Of a stretch of DNA of 64,000 bases, positions 42,301 to 52,413 are shown piece after piece. The DNA comes from Pseudomaricurvus alcaniphilus. Its GTDB lineage: Bacteria; Pseudomonadota; Gammaproteobacteria; Pseudomonadales; Cellvibrionaceae. Each line of letters begins with the position of its first letter. Position 1 is the first letter of the stretch. The notes under the pieces are model-generated. The model saw only the letters and a list, made by a program, of their open reading frames with translations. It had not been told where the DNA came from and made no database searches. The stretch is from positions 62,001 through 126,000 of the forward strand of contig NZ_JAAOIX010000014.1 of the NCBI RefSeq assembly GCF_011440395.1, in the 5' to 3' direction. Made by a program: the position numbers and the translations under genes.

Positions 42301-44793
42301 ATGCACGGTACTATATTCCTGATACTGGGTTTGGCCGGGCTCCTTACCATTGCCAGTCTGCTGCAGCCGCTGGCCCTGCGCCTGAACTTCCCCTACACCG
42401 TACTGCTGGCCGCCGCCGGCATAGTGCTTGGGATTGCCGTACTGATCCTCGATGACCTCGAGCGCTTCTGGATGATCGGCGATTTCCTGCTGTCGCTGGA
42501 ACAGTTTCAAATTACCTCGGATGCGGTATTTTTTATCTTCCTGCCGGCGCTGATTTTTGAGTCGGCACTGAATATCTCCGTGCGTCACCTGATGGATGAT
42601 ATCGGCCCGATCCTGCTGTTAGCGATTATCGGCCTGCTCATTTCCACCTTCCTGATCGGCCTGTCACTGGCGGCGGTGACCGGGGTTGGGCTGGTAGCGT
42701 GCCTCTTGCTGGGAGCAATTGTCTCCGCGACCGATCCGGTGGCGGTGATCTCCATCTTCAAGGATCTGGGGGCCCCCCATCGGCTCACCATCCTGGTGGA
42801 AGGGGAGAGCCTGTTTAACGATGCCACCGCCATAGTCCTGTTTACTATCCTGGCCGGGATCCTGATGGGTACCCAGGAGCCGAGCGCGCCGCAGGCCATC
42901 GTCAGTTTTATTACGGTGTTTTTCGGGGGCATTCTGGCCGGTGCTGTGATTGCCTGGATAGTGGCATCAATCATCGGCCAGATTCGCAATATGCCGGTTA
43001 CCGAGATTACCCTGACGGTGTGCCTGGCTTACTTTTCCTTTTTGTTTGCCGAACACTACTTGCACGTATCCGGCGTTATGGCGGTGGTCAGTGCCGGTAT
43101 CGTGATGCGTTCGTTTGGCCGCACCAAGGTATCGGCCACTACCTGGCACGCCATGATGGAAACCTGGGAGCAGCTGGCGTTTTGGGCCAACTCACTGATT
43201 TTTTTCCTGGTGGGATTGATCGTCAGTGAGTTGCTGGCCGACACCGGCAGCAAGGATATTGTCCTGTTGGGGGTGCTGGTGGCCGCTGCACTGGGCGCCC
43301 GGGCGCTGGTGTTGTACGCAGTGCTGCCACTGATGGCACGTATGGGTATCGGCCACTCGGTCAGCAGCGCCTATCGCACGGTGATGTTCTGGGGTGGTTT
43401 GCGCGGTGCGGTGTCGCTGGCGCTGGCATTGATCGTCGTGGAAAACCCGGCCATCGATCCGGCGGTCAAGCGCCTGGTCGGCATCCTGGTCACCGGCTTT
43501 GTGTTGATCACCCTGTTTGTCAATGCCACCACCATTCGTGCGCTGGTGCGCACGCTGCGACTGGATCGGCTGCAGAGCAGCGACCTGGTAATGCGCAACC
43601 AGGCCATGGCGCAATCACTGCAGCACATTCTCAAGGATCTCAAGCAAGCGGCCAGCCAATATCGAATTGGCTGGGCAGCGGCCACCGAGGTGAGCGCCGG
43701 CTATCGCCAGCGACTGGTGGAGCTGCAACTGGAACTGGCCGCCAGTGACCGGGTTCCCCGCGCCAGCCTGCAGCGTATCGGCCTGACCACAGTTACAAAC
43801 TACGAGGGCGAGCTCTACCTCAACCGCTTTGCCCAGGGTTTGGTCTCGGCTGCCATTACCCGGCATTTACTGGGGCATATTGATAACCTGCTGGACACAC
43901 TCAAAACCGCCGACCAGGCGGAATACCGCGAGGCCGTGCAACACTCGCTGGCCGTCGGCGCCAGTTTCCGTATAGCGGTGGGCTTGCACCGGCGCCTGGG
44001 CTGGTCAGTGCCCCTGGCCAGGCAGATTGCCAATCGTATTGAAGTGTTGACGGCCACTTCATCGGTGGTGGAGGAGTTGCGCAGTTATCCTGCCACCCGG
44101 CTGGCGCCATTGGTCGGTGAATCGATCTGCGCTGAACTGACCGATCTGCTGGAGTGGCGCAGCCAGGCGACCCGCGACGAACTCGACATCCTGCGCTTGC
44201 AGTACCCGGCTTACGCCCACACCGTGCAGAAACGGGATCTCGGCCGCATTGCCCTGCGGCTGGAAGAAGTGGACTACAACCGGATGCTCAAGGAGCGGGT
44301 GCTGAGCCAAGAGGCCTACACCGATTTAATGCGCGACCTGGACCGACGCGCTCGCAAGCTGGATCGGCAGCCGCGGCTGGACCTGGTGCTCTCGGCCGAG
44401 GAGCTGGTGGCGCGAGTACCCTTCTTTACCGACCAGCCCCGAGACTTTATCGAAGGGGTCGCGCAATTGCTGCAACCCAGGCTGATCGAGCCGGGCGAGC
44501 ATATACTGCGCCAGGGCGAGCGCCCGCAGGCCATGTATTTTATCGCTACCGGAGCGGTGGAAGTCAAACTCGAACCCAAGCCAGTGCGACTCGGCAGCGG
44601 CGAGTTCCTGGGGGCGATTGCACTGTTGACAGGCCATCCGCAAAAAGCCGATGTCTACGCGCTTGGCTACGGCCAATTGTTTTCCCTGTCCGCCCACGAA
44701 TTCGAACTGCTGCTGGCCAGTGACCCAGAGCTGCGCCAGACCATTACCCGTTCGGCGCTGAAGAGCCAGGGCCCTTGGGCCTTTATCGGCTAG
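42301..44793 (+). CDS. CPA1-type Na+/H+ antiporter with cyclic-nucleotide-binding domain
   Basis: 830-residue inner-membrane cation/proton antiporter. The N-terminal 410 residues hold about 12 membrane helices with the family motifs ATDPVA and GESLFNDA and the FWGGLRGA stretch. A cytoplasmic helical region follows, and a cNMP-binding-like beta-roll is at about 695-820 (EHILRQGERPQAMYF, FLGAIALLTG). Such long CPA1 proteins occur in marine bacteria and resemble SOS1-type antiporters. It is outside the galactan regulon (no operator) and converges with the PTS gene, with 3 bp between their stop codons. Confidence 0.9.
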   Translation: MHGTIFLILGLAGLLTIASLLQPLALRLNFPYTVLLAAAGIVLGIAVLILDDLERFWMIGDFLLSLEQFQITSDAVFFIFLPALIFESALNISVRHLMDDIGPILLLAIIGLLISTFLIGLSLAAVTGVGLVACLLLGAIVSATDPVAVISIFKDLGAPHRLTILVEGESLFNDATAIVLFTILAGILMGTQEPSAPQAIVSFITVFFGGILAGAVIAWIVASIIGQIRNMPVTEITLTVCLAYFSFLFAEHYLHVSGVMAVVSAGIVMRSFGRTKVSATTWHAMMETWEQLAFWANSLIFFLVGLIVSELLADTGSKDIVLLGVLVAAALGARALVLYAVLPLMARMGIGHSVSSAYRTVMFWGGLRGAVSLALALIVVENPAIDPAVKRLVGILVTGFVLITLFVNATTIRALVRTLRLDRLQSSDLVMRNQAMAQSLQHILKDLKQAASQYRIGWAAATEVSAGYRQRLVELQLELAASDRVPRASLQRIGLTTVTNYEGELYLNRFAQGLVSAAITRHLLGHIDNLLDTLKTADQAEYREAVQHSLAVGASFRIAVGLHRRLGWSVPLARQIANRIEVLTATSSVVEELRSYPATRLAPLVGESICAELTDLLEWRSQATRDELDILRLQYPAYAHTVQKRDLGRIALRLEEVDYNRMLKERVLSQEAYTDLMRDLDRRARKLDRQPRLDLVLSAEELVARVPFFTDQPRDFIEGVAQLLQPRLIEPGEHILRQGERPQAMYFIATGAVEVKLEPKPVRLGSGEFLGAIALLTGHPQKADVYALGYGQLFSLSAHEFELLLASDPELRQTITRSALKSQGPWAFIG

Positions 44794-44796
44794 GCA

Positions 44797-46602
44797 CTAG
44801 CGAGCCAGCAGGCCCAGCATGGCGGTCTCGTATTGTTTGGCCTGCAACCCCACCAGCAGGTGCAGAATGTTGCCGGGCAACGGCATTACGCCCTCGATCC
44901 CCGCTGTGCTGGCCAGCGCCTGGTGGTCAACCATTGCCGGGTTGCCGAGTTCGACCCGCAGGCGGGTGAGGGCGCTGGCAGTAAGGCGATGAATATTGTC
45001 CCGCCCGCCCAGCGCCGTCACTATGGCCGCCAGCTGGCCTGTATCCAGCCGCACCGGGCTGCCAGCTGCGGCGGCACTGGTGGCGCTGGTCGTCGCAACC
45101 GCTGCTGCTGGCACCGGCCGACCCGCTGCCGCGGGCGATTCGCCCGAGCTGCCGAGGTAGGCCTCGATATCCGTTTTTAACTGTTCCGAGCGGGTGCCGA
45201 AAATGGCTTGCAGGCTGTTGCCAACCACCACTACATCCGCCGCCCCCAGGGCTTTTAATTGGCCCGGGTCGGCAGCGGTAATTTCCTTCAGCTCTGCCCG
45301 CAGGCGAGTGATGCAGGCGTCCAGGCTGACCAGGTTGCTGCGCCCGCCCAGGGCCGCGACCAGGGCCTGGCTCAAATCACTGTCGGCTGGTGTGGCCGTT
45401 CGGACCGGGCCGCCAGCGTCATCCTCCCGGCCGGGGGTGGCGAGGTTAAAGCGGACGATGGCGAGCCGGAAAATAGTGTAGTAGAGCATCCCCCAGAGCG
45501 GGCCGATAAGCACTAACCAGAGCCCGTGGGTAGATTTGGGCAGCAGTACCAGGTAGTCGATCAAACCGTGGGAAAAGGTCATGCCGTGCTTGATGCCCAG
45601 TTCGATGCAGAGGAAATAGGCCGCGCCCGCCAGCAGCGCGTGCAGTAAATACAGCAGCGGGGCGAGGAACAGGAAGGCAAACTCCAGCGGCTCGGTAATG
45701 CCGGTCAGGAACGAGGTCAATGCAGCCGAGAGCATAATGCCGCCGATGCGGGCGCGGTGTTGCGGGCGGGCGCAGTGCCAGATGGCCAGGCCCGCGGCGG
45801 GCAGCCCCCACATCTTGAACAGGTAGCCGCCGCTCATATTGCCAGCGCTCGGATCGCCGGCAATATAGCGGTGAATCTCGCCGCGGATGACCTCGCCCGA
45901 AGCCGGGTCGAGGTATTGGCCCACTTCAAAAAAGAAAGGAACGTTCCAGATATGATGCAAGCCGAAGGGAATCAACAGGCGCTCGACAAAACCGTACAGG
46001 CTGAAGGCCAGGTTCGGACTCTCGGTTGCGGCCCAGTGGGAAAACGCCGCGATTGCCTTGCCAATGGGCGGCCACAGCAGGCTTAGCAGGGCGCCCAGTA
46101 GAATCGCCCCAAACGCGGTGGCGATGGGCACCAGCCGTTTACCGGCAAAGAAACCGAGGTAGGGCGGCAGCTGTATGCGGTAGTAGCGGTTAAAGCACCA
46201 ACTGGCCATGGCGCCGGCGAGGATACCGCCGAAGACACCGGTATCGACCGAGTGGATGCCCAGAATCGGGGTGAGCTTATAACCCAGGTTGCCGGCGACT
46301 ATGCCCATGACCGCCAGCATCACCACGTAGCCGATGGCCGCCGCCAGCGCTGAAACACCGTCGTTATTACTGAAGCCCAGTGCCACACCGATGGCAAAGA
46401 GGATCGGCAGGTTGCTAAATACCGCGCCACCGGCAGCTGCCATTATCTCGGACAGGCTGTGCGGCAGCAGCGCAAACTCGGCCGAACCAATGCCCAGCAG
46501 CAACCCGGCGCCCGGCAGCACCGCCACTGGCAGCATCAGCGCCTTGCCGAGCTTTTGCAGCGTGGCAAAGGCCCTGTCCGTCAGTTGCTTTCCCTCTCTC
46601 AT
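44797..46602 (-). CDS. nagE: PTS EIICB, N-acetylglucosamine/glucose type, with duplicated EIIB
   Basis: 601-residue membrane PTS permease. IIC (about 1-385) shows the GlcNAc/glucose-class segments GIHSVDTGVFGG, GLHHIWNVPFFF and GITEPLEF. A IIB domain follows (about 410-485), with the phosphorylated Cys430 in DACITRLR. After an Ala/Thr-rich linker a second IIB-like domain (about 518-601) keeps LGGRDN and LTRLR but has Ser/Ala where the Cys belongs. Phosphate would come from the EIIA-HPr-EI fusion encoded 35 bp upstream. I favour N-acetylglucosamine as substrate because of the NagE-like IIC, but glucose is possible, so the gene symbol is tentative. Confidence 0.82.
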   Translation of the reverse strand: MREGKQLTDRAFATLQKLGKALMLPVAVLPGAGLLLGIGSAEFALLPHSLSEIMAAAGGAVFSNLPILFAIGVALGFSNNDGVSALAAAIGYVVMLAVMGIVAGNLGYKLTPILGIHSVDTGVFGGILAGAMASWCFNRYYRIQLPPYLGFFAGKRLVPIATAFGAILLGALLSLLWPPIGKAIAAFSHWAATESPNLAFSLYGFVERLLIPFGLHHIWNVPFFFEVGQYLDPASGEVIRGEIHRYIAGDPSAGNMSGGYLFKMWGLPAAGLAIWHCARPQHRARIGGIMLSAALTSFLTGITEPLEFAFLFLAPLLYLLHALLAGAAYFLCIELGIKHGMTFSHGLIDYLVLLPKSTHGLWLVLIGPLWGMLYYTIFRLAIVRFNLATPGREDDAGGPVRTATPADSDLSQALVAALGGRSNLVSLDACITRLRAELKEITAADPGQLKALGAADVVVVGNSLQAIFGTRSEQLKTDIEAYLGSSGESPAAAGRPVPAAAVATTSATSAAAAGSPVRLDTGQLAAIVTALGGRDNIHRLTASALTRLRVELGNPAMVDHQALASTAGIEGVMPLPGNILHLLVGLQAKQYETAMLGLLAR

Positions 46603-46637
46603 GCGGCACTCCGTTTTGCGTGTGTGTTTTGCCTTGG

Positions 46638-49367
46638 TTAATTTTCATCCGGGTACAGGGCGCGCACCTGGGCGGCGCCGTCCTGCTGCAGGGCCTGTTG
46701 CGCCAGCTCGCGGCAGTGGGCCATATCCAGGCTGCGGATGCGCGCCTTGATGGCCGGGATCGCCGGCACGCTGCAACTGAGTCGCTTAATGCCCAGCCCC
46801 AGCAGAAATGGCAGTGCCTGCGGGTCGCTGGCGATGGCACCGCAGATCCCCACCCAGGTGTGGCCGCCGCTGGCGCCTTTGACCGTGGCTTCGATCAGGC
46901 GCAGCACGCCGGGATTGAGGCCGTCGATGGCGGCGGCCAGGCGCGGATGGTCGCGGTCCATGGCCAGGGTGTATTGGGCCAGGTCGTTGCTGCCGATGGA
47001 GAAAAAGTCTGCCTCCCGGGCGAACTGGCTGGCCATCAGTGCCACCGTCGGCACTTCCACCATAATACCCAGCGGCACGGGTTTGGTGCCCAGCAACTGC
47101 TGTTCCGCCTCGACCATGGCGCGGGCACGGCGCAACTCATCGAGGCTGGCGATCATAGGCAGCATCAGGGCGAGGTTGTTGTGCTTGCCGGCCTGTAAAA
47201 TGGCCCGGATTTGCTGGCGGAAAATGTCCGGGCGCTGCAGGCTGATACGAATGCCGCGCTCGCCCAGGAAGGGGTTGTCTTCCCGGGGGATGCGCAGGTA
47301 GGGCAGCGGCTTGTCGCCGCCCACGTCGAGGCTGCGGATCACCAGTGGTTGTTCCGGCTCGAGAAAGGCGGCGATATTGCTGTAGAACTGGCGCTGTTCG
47401 GCCTCGGAGGGCGGTTGGCTGCGGTTCATAAACAGAAACTCGGTGCGCAACAGGCCAATGCCCTCGGCCCCCAACTGCACCGCGTGGCGGATGTCGGCCA
47501 TACTGCCAATATTGGCCGCCACCTCGACCCGGGTGCCATCCAGGGTGATCGCCGGTTCCCGGGTCTGGCGCAAGTACTGCTGGCGTCTTTGGCTGGCCGC
47601 GCGGCCGCGGGTCTCGGCGTCCTGCAGTTCTTCCGGGCTGGGGTTGATGCGCAGGGTGCCGCGGTCGCCATCGAGAATGGCAGCGCTGCCATTGGCAATA
47701 TCCAGTGCCCGCGAGTCCACTCCCGCCACCGCCGGCAGGTCCAGCGAGCGGGCCAGGATGGCTACGTGGGAGGAAGTCCCTCCCAGTACCGTGCAAAAGC
47801 CCAGCACGTTGTCGCGATCCAGTTCTACAGCGGAGGACGGGGTCAGTTCTTCTGTTACCACTATCGATTGTGCCGGTACTGCGGTCTGCAGTTGCCCGCT
47901 GCTGCCGGTGAGCAAGTGCATGACCCGCGCGCCCAAATCGCGCAGGTCCGCGGCGCGCTCGGCCAGCAGTCGATTTTGGGATTTGGCGAGGCGCTCGGCG
48001 TGGATATCCACCGCCTGTTGCCAGGCCCAGGGCGCACTTTTACCGGCGGCGATTTCGTCCAGGGCGATGTCGAGTAATACCGGGTCGTCGAGCAGCTCCT
48101 GATGGGCGGCAAAGATGGCGGCCTTGCTGGCGTCGGCTTCCTGGCGCAGGCGTGCTTGCAAGGCCTCCAGTTGGGCGCCCGCCTCGGCCAGGGCGCCATC
48201 AAGCAGGCGCTGCTCGTCGTGGGCGTTGCGGCCAAATTCTTCGAACACCGGTTGTTCACTGCGCAGTTGGAATATGGTGCCGATGGCCAGCCCCGGTGAG
48301 GCCGCCAGGCCCGGCAGCAGGTTTGTATCTTCCGGCGGCAGCGGCTGCGCCTGGTCGCCGGCGGTAGTCGCGACACTGGCCGGAGCCGGGGCGGGGGCCA
48401 GGCCCGTGTCACCGAGGCCGGCGGCGAGCAGGGGCACCAGTGCCCCCAGGGCGGCGCCGGCGTCGTCACCCCGGGCCACCAGTCTGATGCGGTCCTGGTA
48501 GGCAACGCCCAGTTCCATCAGCGACAGCACGCTCTTGGCGTCGGCGCTGTCGGCACCGCGCTGCAAGCGGATCTCGGCCTTGAATTGTTTCGCCAGGTTG
48601 GCCAGCACCGCGGCGGGGCGGGCGTGCAAACCGTATTGGTTGGGAATGCTGATTTCATCGGACTGCAGGCCCGGGGTGGTTGCGGTCGCAGCCCCGGGTC
48701 GGCGCGAATCTGTGCGCGGGGATGGGGCTGGACTGGTCGTGGCCGCGGGTGCGGCGGCAGCGACGGCCGTTTCCGCCCCGACTGCGGTGGCGATATCAGC
48801 CCGGGTTCCGGCCTCTGTAGCAGTTGTTGTAGCGGTTACCGGTGCGGCGGCAGCAGGTGGGGTGCCGTTGTCGGGCGGCGGGCCCAGCCATAAGTCGATC
48901 AAGTCATCCTCGCCCGCGGTTACCGTGCCGCTGCGCGGGTCAAAGCGGCTGACCATCTCCGAGTTGGTAATGACGATCTGGGTCAGCAGGCTGGTGGCCC
49001 GGGTGGCGATAAAGTCGGCGTCGAACTCGATCAATATATCACCGCTGGTGACCTGGTCACCGGCTTTTACCCGCGGCCTGAAACCCTCGCCCTGGAGTTC
49101 CACGGTATCGAGGCCGATGTGTATCATGACTTCCAGCCCGGGATCGGTCAGCAGGGTCAGGGCGTGACCGGCGGAGTGTACCTGCAAGACCTCGCCGTCG
49201 CAGGGGGCTAACAGCAGCTGGTCGATGGGGTCGATGGAGATGCCGTCGCCCACCATCTTCTGGGCAAACACCGGGTCTGGAACGGATTCGAGGGCGTGCA
49301 GCGGGCCCGACAGCGGCGCCTTCAGGGTGATTTTCCTGCTCGAGGAAGGGGACGCTGTTTGCACCAT
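46638..49367 (-). CDS. PTS EIIA(Glc)-HPr-EI fusion protein
   Basis: 909-residue cytoplasmic phosphotransferase carrying the whole soluble PTS chain. EIIA of the glucose class is at 1-165 with His83 in MIHIGLD. An Ala/Thr-rich linker is followed by HPr at about 238-320 with His248 in YGLHARPA. A further linker precedes EI (about 350-905), with its His in GGTSSHVAIL and the PEP-binding segments RTEFLFMNR, SLDVGGDKP and SIGSNDLAQY. It takes phosphate from PEP and passes it to the EIICB gene directly downstream. This architecture is like the PtsP/NagF-type proteins of pseudomonads and relatives. It may also serve the mannitol EIICBA at 54.5 kb, since no other EI or HPr is seen. Confidence 0.9.
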   Translation of the reverse strand: MVQTASPSSSRKITLKAPLSGPLHALESVPDPVFAQKMVGDGISIDPIDQLLLAPCDGEVLQVHSAGHALTLLTDPGLEVMIHIGLDTVELQGEGFRPRVKAGDQVTSGDILIEFDADFIATRATSLLTQIVITNSEMVSRFDPRSGTVTAGEDDLIDLWLGPPPDNGTPPAAAAPVTATTTATEAGTRADIATAVGAETAVAAAAPAATTSPAPSPRTDSRRPGAATATTPGLQSDEISIPNQYGLHARPAAVLANLAKQFKAEIRLQRGADSADAKSVLSLMELGVAYQDRIRLVARGDDAGAALGALVPLLAAGLGDTGLAPAPAPASVATTAGDQAQPLPPEDTNLLPGLAASPGLAIGTIFQLRSEQPVFEEFGRNAHDEQRLLDGALAEAGAQLEALQARLRQEADASKAAIFAAHQELLDDPVLLDIALDEIAAGKSAPWAWQQAVDIHAERLAKSQNRLLAERAADLRDLGARVMHLLTGSSGQLQTAVPAQSIVVTEELTPSSAVELDRDNVLGFCTVLGGTSSHVAILARSLDLPAVAGVDSRALDIANGSAAILDGDRGTLRINPSPEELQDAETRGRAASQRRQQYLRQTREPAITLDGTRVEVAANIGSMADIRHAVQLGAEGIGLLRTEFLFMNRSQPPSEAEQRQFYSNIAAFLEPEQPLVIRSLDVGGDKPLPYLRIPREDNPFLGERGIRISLQRPDIFRQQIRAILQAGKHNNLALMLPMIASLDELRRARAMVEAEQQLLGTKPVPLGIMVEVPTVALMASQFAREADFFSIGSNDLAQYTLAMDRDHPRLAAAIDGLNPGVLRLIEATVKGASGGHTWVGICGAIASDPQALPFLLGLGIKRLSCSVPAIPAIKARIRSLDMAHCRELAQQALQQDGAAQVRALYPDEN

Positions 49368-49445
49368 GATTCAATCCCGCGCAGAGGTGGTGGTGAAAGT
49401 ATATCCCATGGTCGCGGCCGGTGCTTGTGTTCCCGGGCGCCGCGG

Positions 49446-50450
49446 TCAGACCTTGCGGTAGAGACTGGGAGAAACCCCGGTCCAGGATTTGAACGCGCGG
49501 GTAAAGGCGGCCGGGTCGGAAAACTGCAATTGCTCGGCGATGCTGGCAATGGGGGTGTTGGGCCGGCTGAGTAAATGAATGGCGGCATCGCGGCGCAGGT
49601 TGTCTTTCAGGGTTTGAAAACTGGTGTGCTCGTCCGCCAGTTTGCGGCGCAGGGTGCGCGAGGTGACGTGCATGGCGGTGGCGACGCTGTCCATGTCCAG
49701 GTCGCTGTAACTGTTGTGTTGCTTGAGGATGTTGACCACTTCACGGGCGTAGACCGGGTAGTAGCTCTGCTGTTTGAACCAGTCAAATGGAATTCGCTTC
49801 AGGTAACGGTGCAAACTGTCCGGGGTTTGCAGGATCTTGGCGTCGAGGGTGCTGCGCTCGAATTCCAGGCAGTTGACCGGCTGCTCGAATTCTACCGGGC
49901 AGGGGTACATCAATTGGTACTCCTGTGAATGGGCCGGTTCAGAGAACTCGAACTGGATGCGCAGCAGGGGAATCCTGCGACCGATAAGCCAGCTGGGAAA
50001 GCGATGCCACATCAGGGTGAGAAATTCACACATGGCGTGATCGTCGTCCAGCTGCGGGTCGGTTAGCCTCATGGTCAGCCTGGCGCGCTCCCCGGCTTCG
50101 ATAAACTCCAGCTGAAAGGCTTTACCCACCAGGTTGTAAAAAGCGCACAGGTGTCGGTAGACCTCGCGCAGGCTGGTGCAGTGCACGGTCTGTTTGGCAA
50201 ACAAACCGAAGACGCCAAAGCGCAGCGGGTAGTTGCTCAAACCCAGCAGTTCATCGTCGCCGGCCAGCCAGATGCCCCGGGCTACCCGGCTCAACTGTTC
50301 GGAAGTAATGCGCAGTTGCGGGCTGGCAACCATTTGCGGGTTGAGCAGCGATTGCTGCAGCAGCGGTTCATGGTCCAGGCCGAGGCGGCTGGCGCCGCGG
50401 AGAAAAGCCCTGACGAAATGCACCGAGACGGTGTGGCGTTGTCTGTTCAT
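49446..50450 (-). CDS. AraC-family transcriptional regulator
   Basis: 334-residue regulator with an N-terminal arabinose-binding-like sensor domain of the OruR/ArgR type (about 20-210, RFGVFGLFAKQT) and a C-terminal double helix-turn-helix (about 235-332). DSVATAMHVTSRTLRRKL is the first recognition region and IASIAEQLQFSDPAAFTRAF is in the second. It is divergent from the acyl-CoA dehydrogenase gene (181 bp between starts), which is its likely target, as is common for fatty-acid-related genes in this group. The inducer is unknown. Confidence 0.88.
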   Translation of the reverse strand: MNRQRHTVSVHFVRAFLRGASRLGLDHEPLLQQSLLNPQMVASPQLRITSEQLSRVARGIWLAGDDELLGLSNYPLRFGVFGLFAKQTVHCTSLREVYRHLCAFYNLVGKAFQLEFIEAGERARLTMRLTDPQLDDDHAMCEFLTLMWHRFPSWLIGRRIPLLRIQFEFSEPAHSQEYQLMYPCPVEFEQPVNCLEFERSTLDAKILQTPDSLHRYLKRIPFDWFKQQSYYPVYAREVVNILKQHNSYSDLDMDSVATAMHVTSRTLRRKLADEHTSFQTLKDNLRRDAAIHLLSRPNTPIASIAEQLQFSDPAAFTRAFKSWTGVSPSLYRKV

Positions 50451-50631
50451 TGGCAGCAGTGTCAGTGTAGGTGGCTGGGAGTCTGGCTGGATGTCTTGCT
50501 GGCAGTATAAAGCGCCTGTCCGAAAATGTTAATTAGTTGACCTTCCCGGTAATTCCGTCCCGGGCGCGCCAGGTCCAGAATAGACCCTCGCTACACTTCC
50601 AGAATTGACCCTCAATTAGCCGGAGCTGCCC

Positions 50632-52413
50632 ATGAGTCATTACGATTATCCCTATCGCGACGTGGAATTTGTTATCAATAACCTGTTGAACTTTGATCAG
50701 TTAGCCGCCGCCGGCCAGTTGGATGGAGTCGATAGCGGGTTCCTGATGGAAGTACTCAACGAGGCCGCCAAGCTGGGTACAGACGTACTCGCGCCCCTCA
50801 ATGTTGTGGGTGACCGGCAGGGGGCACAATTGACCGAGGCCGGAGTGCAGGAAACTGCGGGTTTTGCCGCAGCCTATGAGTTGTATCAACAGGGCGGTTG
50901 GACCTCGCTGGCGGCGGCGCCGGAATACGGCGGGCAGGGCTTGCCCAACCTGCTGTCAACGGCGGTGAGCGAAGTTATCCAGACCGCCAACCTGGCCTTT
51001 AGCCTCTGTCCGCTTCTGTCTACCGGTGCCATGCACGCCATCGAGGCCCACGGTTCCGATGAACTGAAACAGACCTGGCTGCCAAAAATGGTGGACGGCT
51101 CCTGGACCGGCACCATGAACTTGACCGAGCCGGACGCCGGCTCGGACCTGGCAGCGGTGAAGACCCGCGCTGTGCCGGAAGGTGACCACTACCGCATCAG
51201 CGGCCAGAAGATCTTTATCACCTGGGGCGACCACCAGATGACCGACAATATCGTTCACCTGGTACTGGCCCGCCTGCCTGATGCTCCCGCCGGAGTGAAG
51301 GGTATCTCACTGTTCCTGGTGCCGAAATTCCTGCTGGACGACCAAGGCCAGCCGGCCACCGCCAACGATGTGCGCTGCGTCGCGCTGGAACACAAGCTGG
51401 GTATTCACGCCAGTCCTACCTGCGCCATGAGCTTCGGTGACGAGGGTGGCGCTGTGGGTTACCTGGTGGGTGAGCCCAATGAAGGCCTCGCCTGCATGTT
51501 TACCATGATGAATGACGCCCGCCAGGCGGTGGGTTTGCAGGGCGTGGCGGTAGCGGAGCGCAGTTACCAGCAGGCCAGGCAATTTGCCAAAGAGCGCCTG
51601 CAGGGCACCAAAGCCGACGGCAGTCGCTTCAGTATCATCAAGTTTGGCGATGTGCGGCGCATGTTGCTGCAGATGAAATCCGTGACCGAGGCCATGCGGG
51701 CGCTGGCCTATGTGGGAGCCGTGGAGATCGATCGGGAAAAGCTGGCGGCGAGCCCCGCCGAGGCCGCGCAGCACCGGGCCAGGACAGAGCTGTTAACTCC
51801 TATCGTCAAGGCCTGGCTCACGGAGATGGCCCAGGAGGTCACTTATCTGGGCACGCAAATTCACGGTGGCATGGGCTTTATCGAGGAAACCGGTTCGGCC
51901 CAGTTTTACCGCGATGCGCGCATCCTCACCATTTATGAGGGCACCACCGGCATCCAGGCGCTGGATTTTGTCGGCCGCAAGGTGTTGCGCGACGGTGGCG
52001 CGGCGCTGCGGGAGCTGCTGGCAGACATCGAGGCGGTGGTGACAGAGCTGGTGGATGTGGAGCCGTTACACGGGCTCGGCCAGCAGCTGGGCGAGGCGTT
52101 GCAAACCGGTCGCGAAGCGCTCGACTGGATGCTGGGCGCCGGCGCGGAAAACCGGGAGTTACTGCAGGCGGTGAGTGTGCCGTTGCTGATGCTGTACGGT
52201 CATTTGTGCGGCGGCTGGTTGCTCGGGCAATCAGCGCTGCGAGCCCAGCGGTTGCTGGGTGATGGCAGCGGCGACCGGGAGTTTTTACGGGCCAAGGTGG
52301 TCTCGGCGCAATTCTTTGCTGCCCACCTGTTGCCCCGGGTAAAGGCCGCACTGGATAGCATTCAGCGCGATAACGGTGTGGCGCTGTTGTTGAGCGAAGA
52401 GCAGTTTAACTAA
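50632..52413 (+). CDS. Acyl-CoA dehydrogenase, long form with C-terminal extension
   Basis: 593-residue FAD-dependent dehydrogenase for beta-oxidation of fatty acyl-CoA. It is the roughly 600-residue class with an added C-terminal domain. The FAD/substrate signatures MNLTEPDAGSDL, ISGQKIFITWG and QIHGGMGF are present, followed by YRDARILTIYEGTTGIQ with the catalytic Glu. GGAG precedes the ATG. Its stop overlaps that of the convergent DAHP synthase gene by 4 bp. It has no evident link with the sugar loci. Confidence 0.92.
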   Translation: MSHYDYPYRDVEFVINNLLNFDQLAAAGQLDGVDSGFLMEVLNEAAKLGTDVLAPLNVVGDRQGAQLTEAGVQETAGFAAAYELYQQGGWTSLAAAPEYGGQGLPNLLSTAVSEVIQTANLAFSLCPLLSTGAMHAIEAHGSDELKQTWLPKMVDGSWTGTMNLTEPDAGSDLAAVKTRAVPEGDHYRISGQKIFITWGDHQMTDNIVHLVLARLPDAPAGVKGISLFLVPKFLLDDQGQPATANDVRCVALEHKLGIHASPTCAMSFGDEGGAVGYLVGEPNEGLACMFTMMNDARQAVGLQGVAVAERSYQQARQFAKERLQGTKADGSRFSIIKFGDVRRMLLQMKSVTEAMRALAYVGAVEIDREKLAASPAEAAQHRARTELLTPIVKAWLTEMAQEVTYLGTQIHGGMGFIEETGSAQFYRDARILTIYEGTTGIQALDFVGRKVLRDGGAALRELLADIEAVVTELVDVEPLHGLGQQLGEALQTGREALDWMLGAGAENRELLQAVSVPLLMLYGHLCGGWLLGQSALRAQRLLGDGSGDREFLRAKVVSAQFFAAHLLPRVKAALDSIQRDNGVALLLSEEQFN

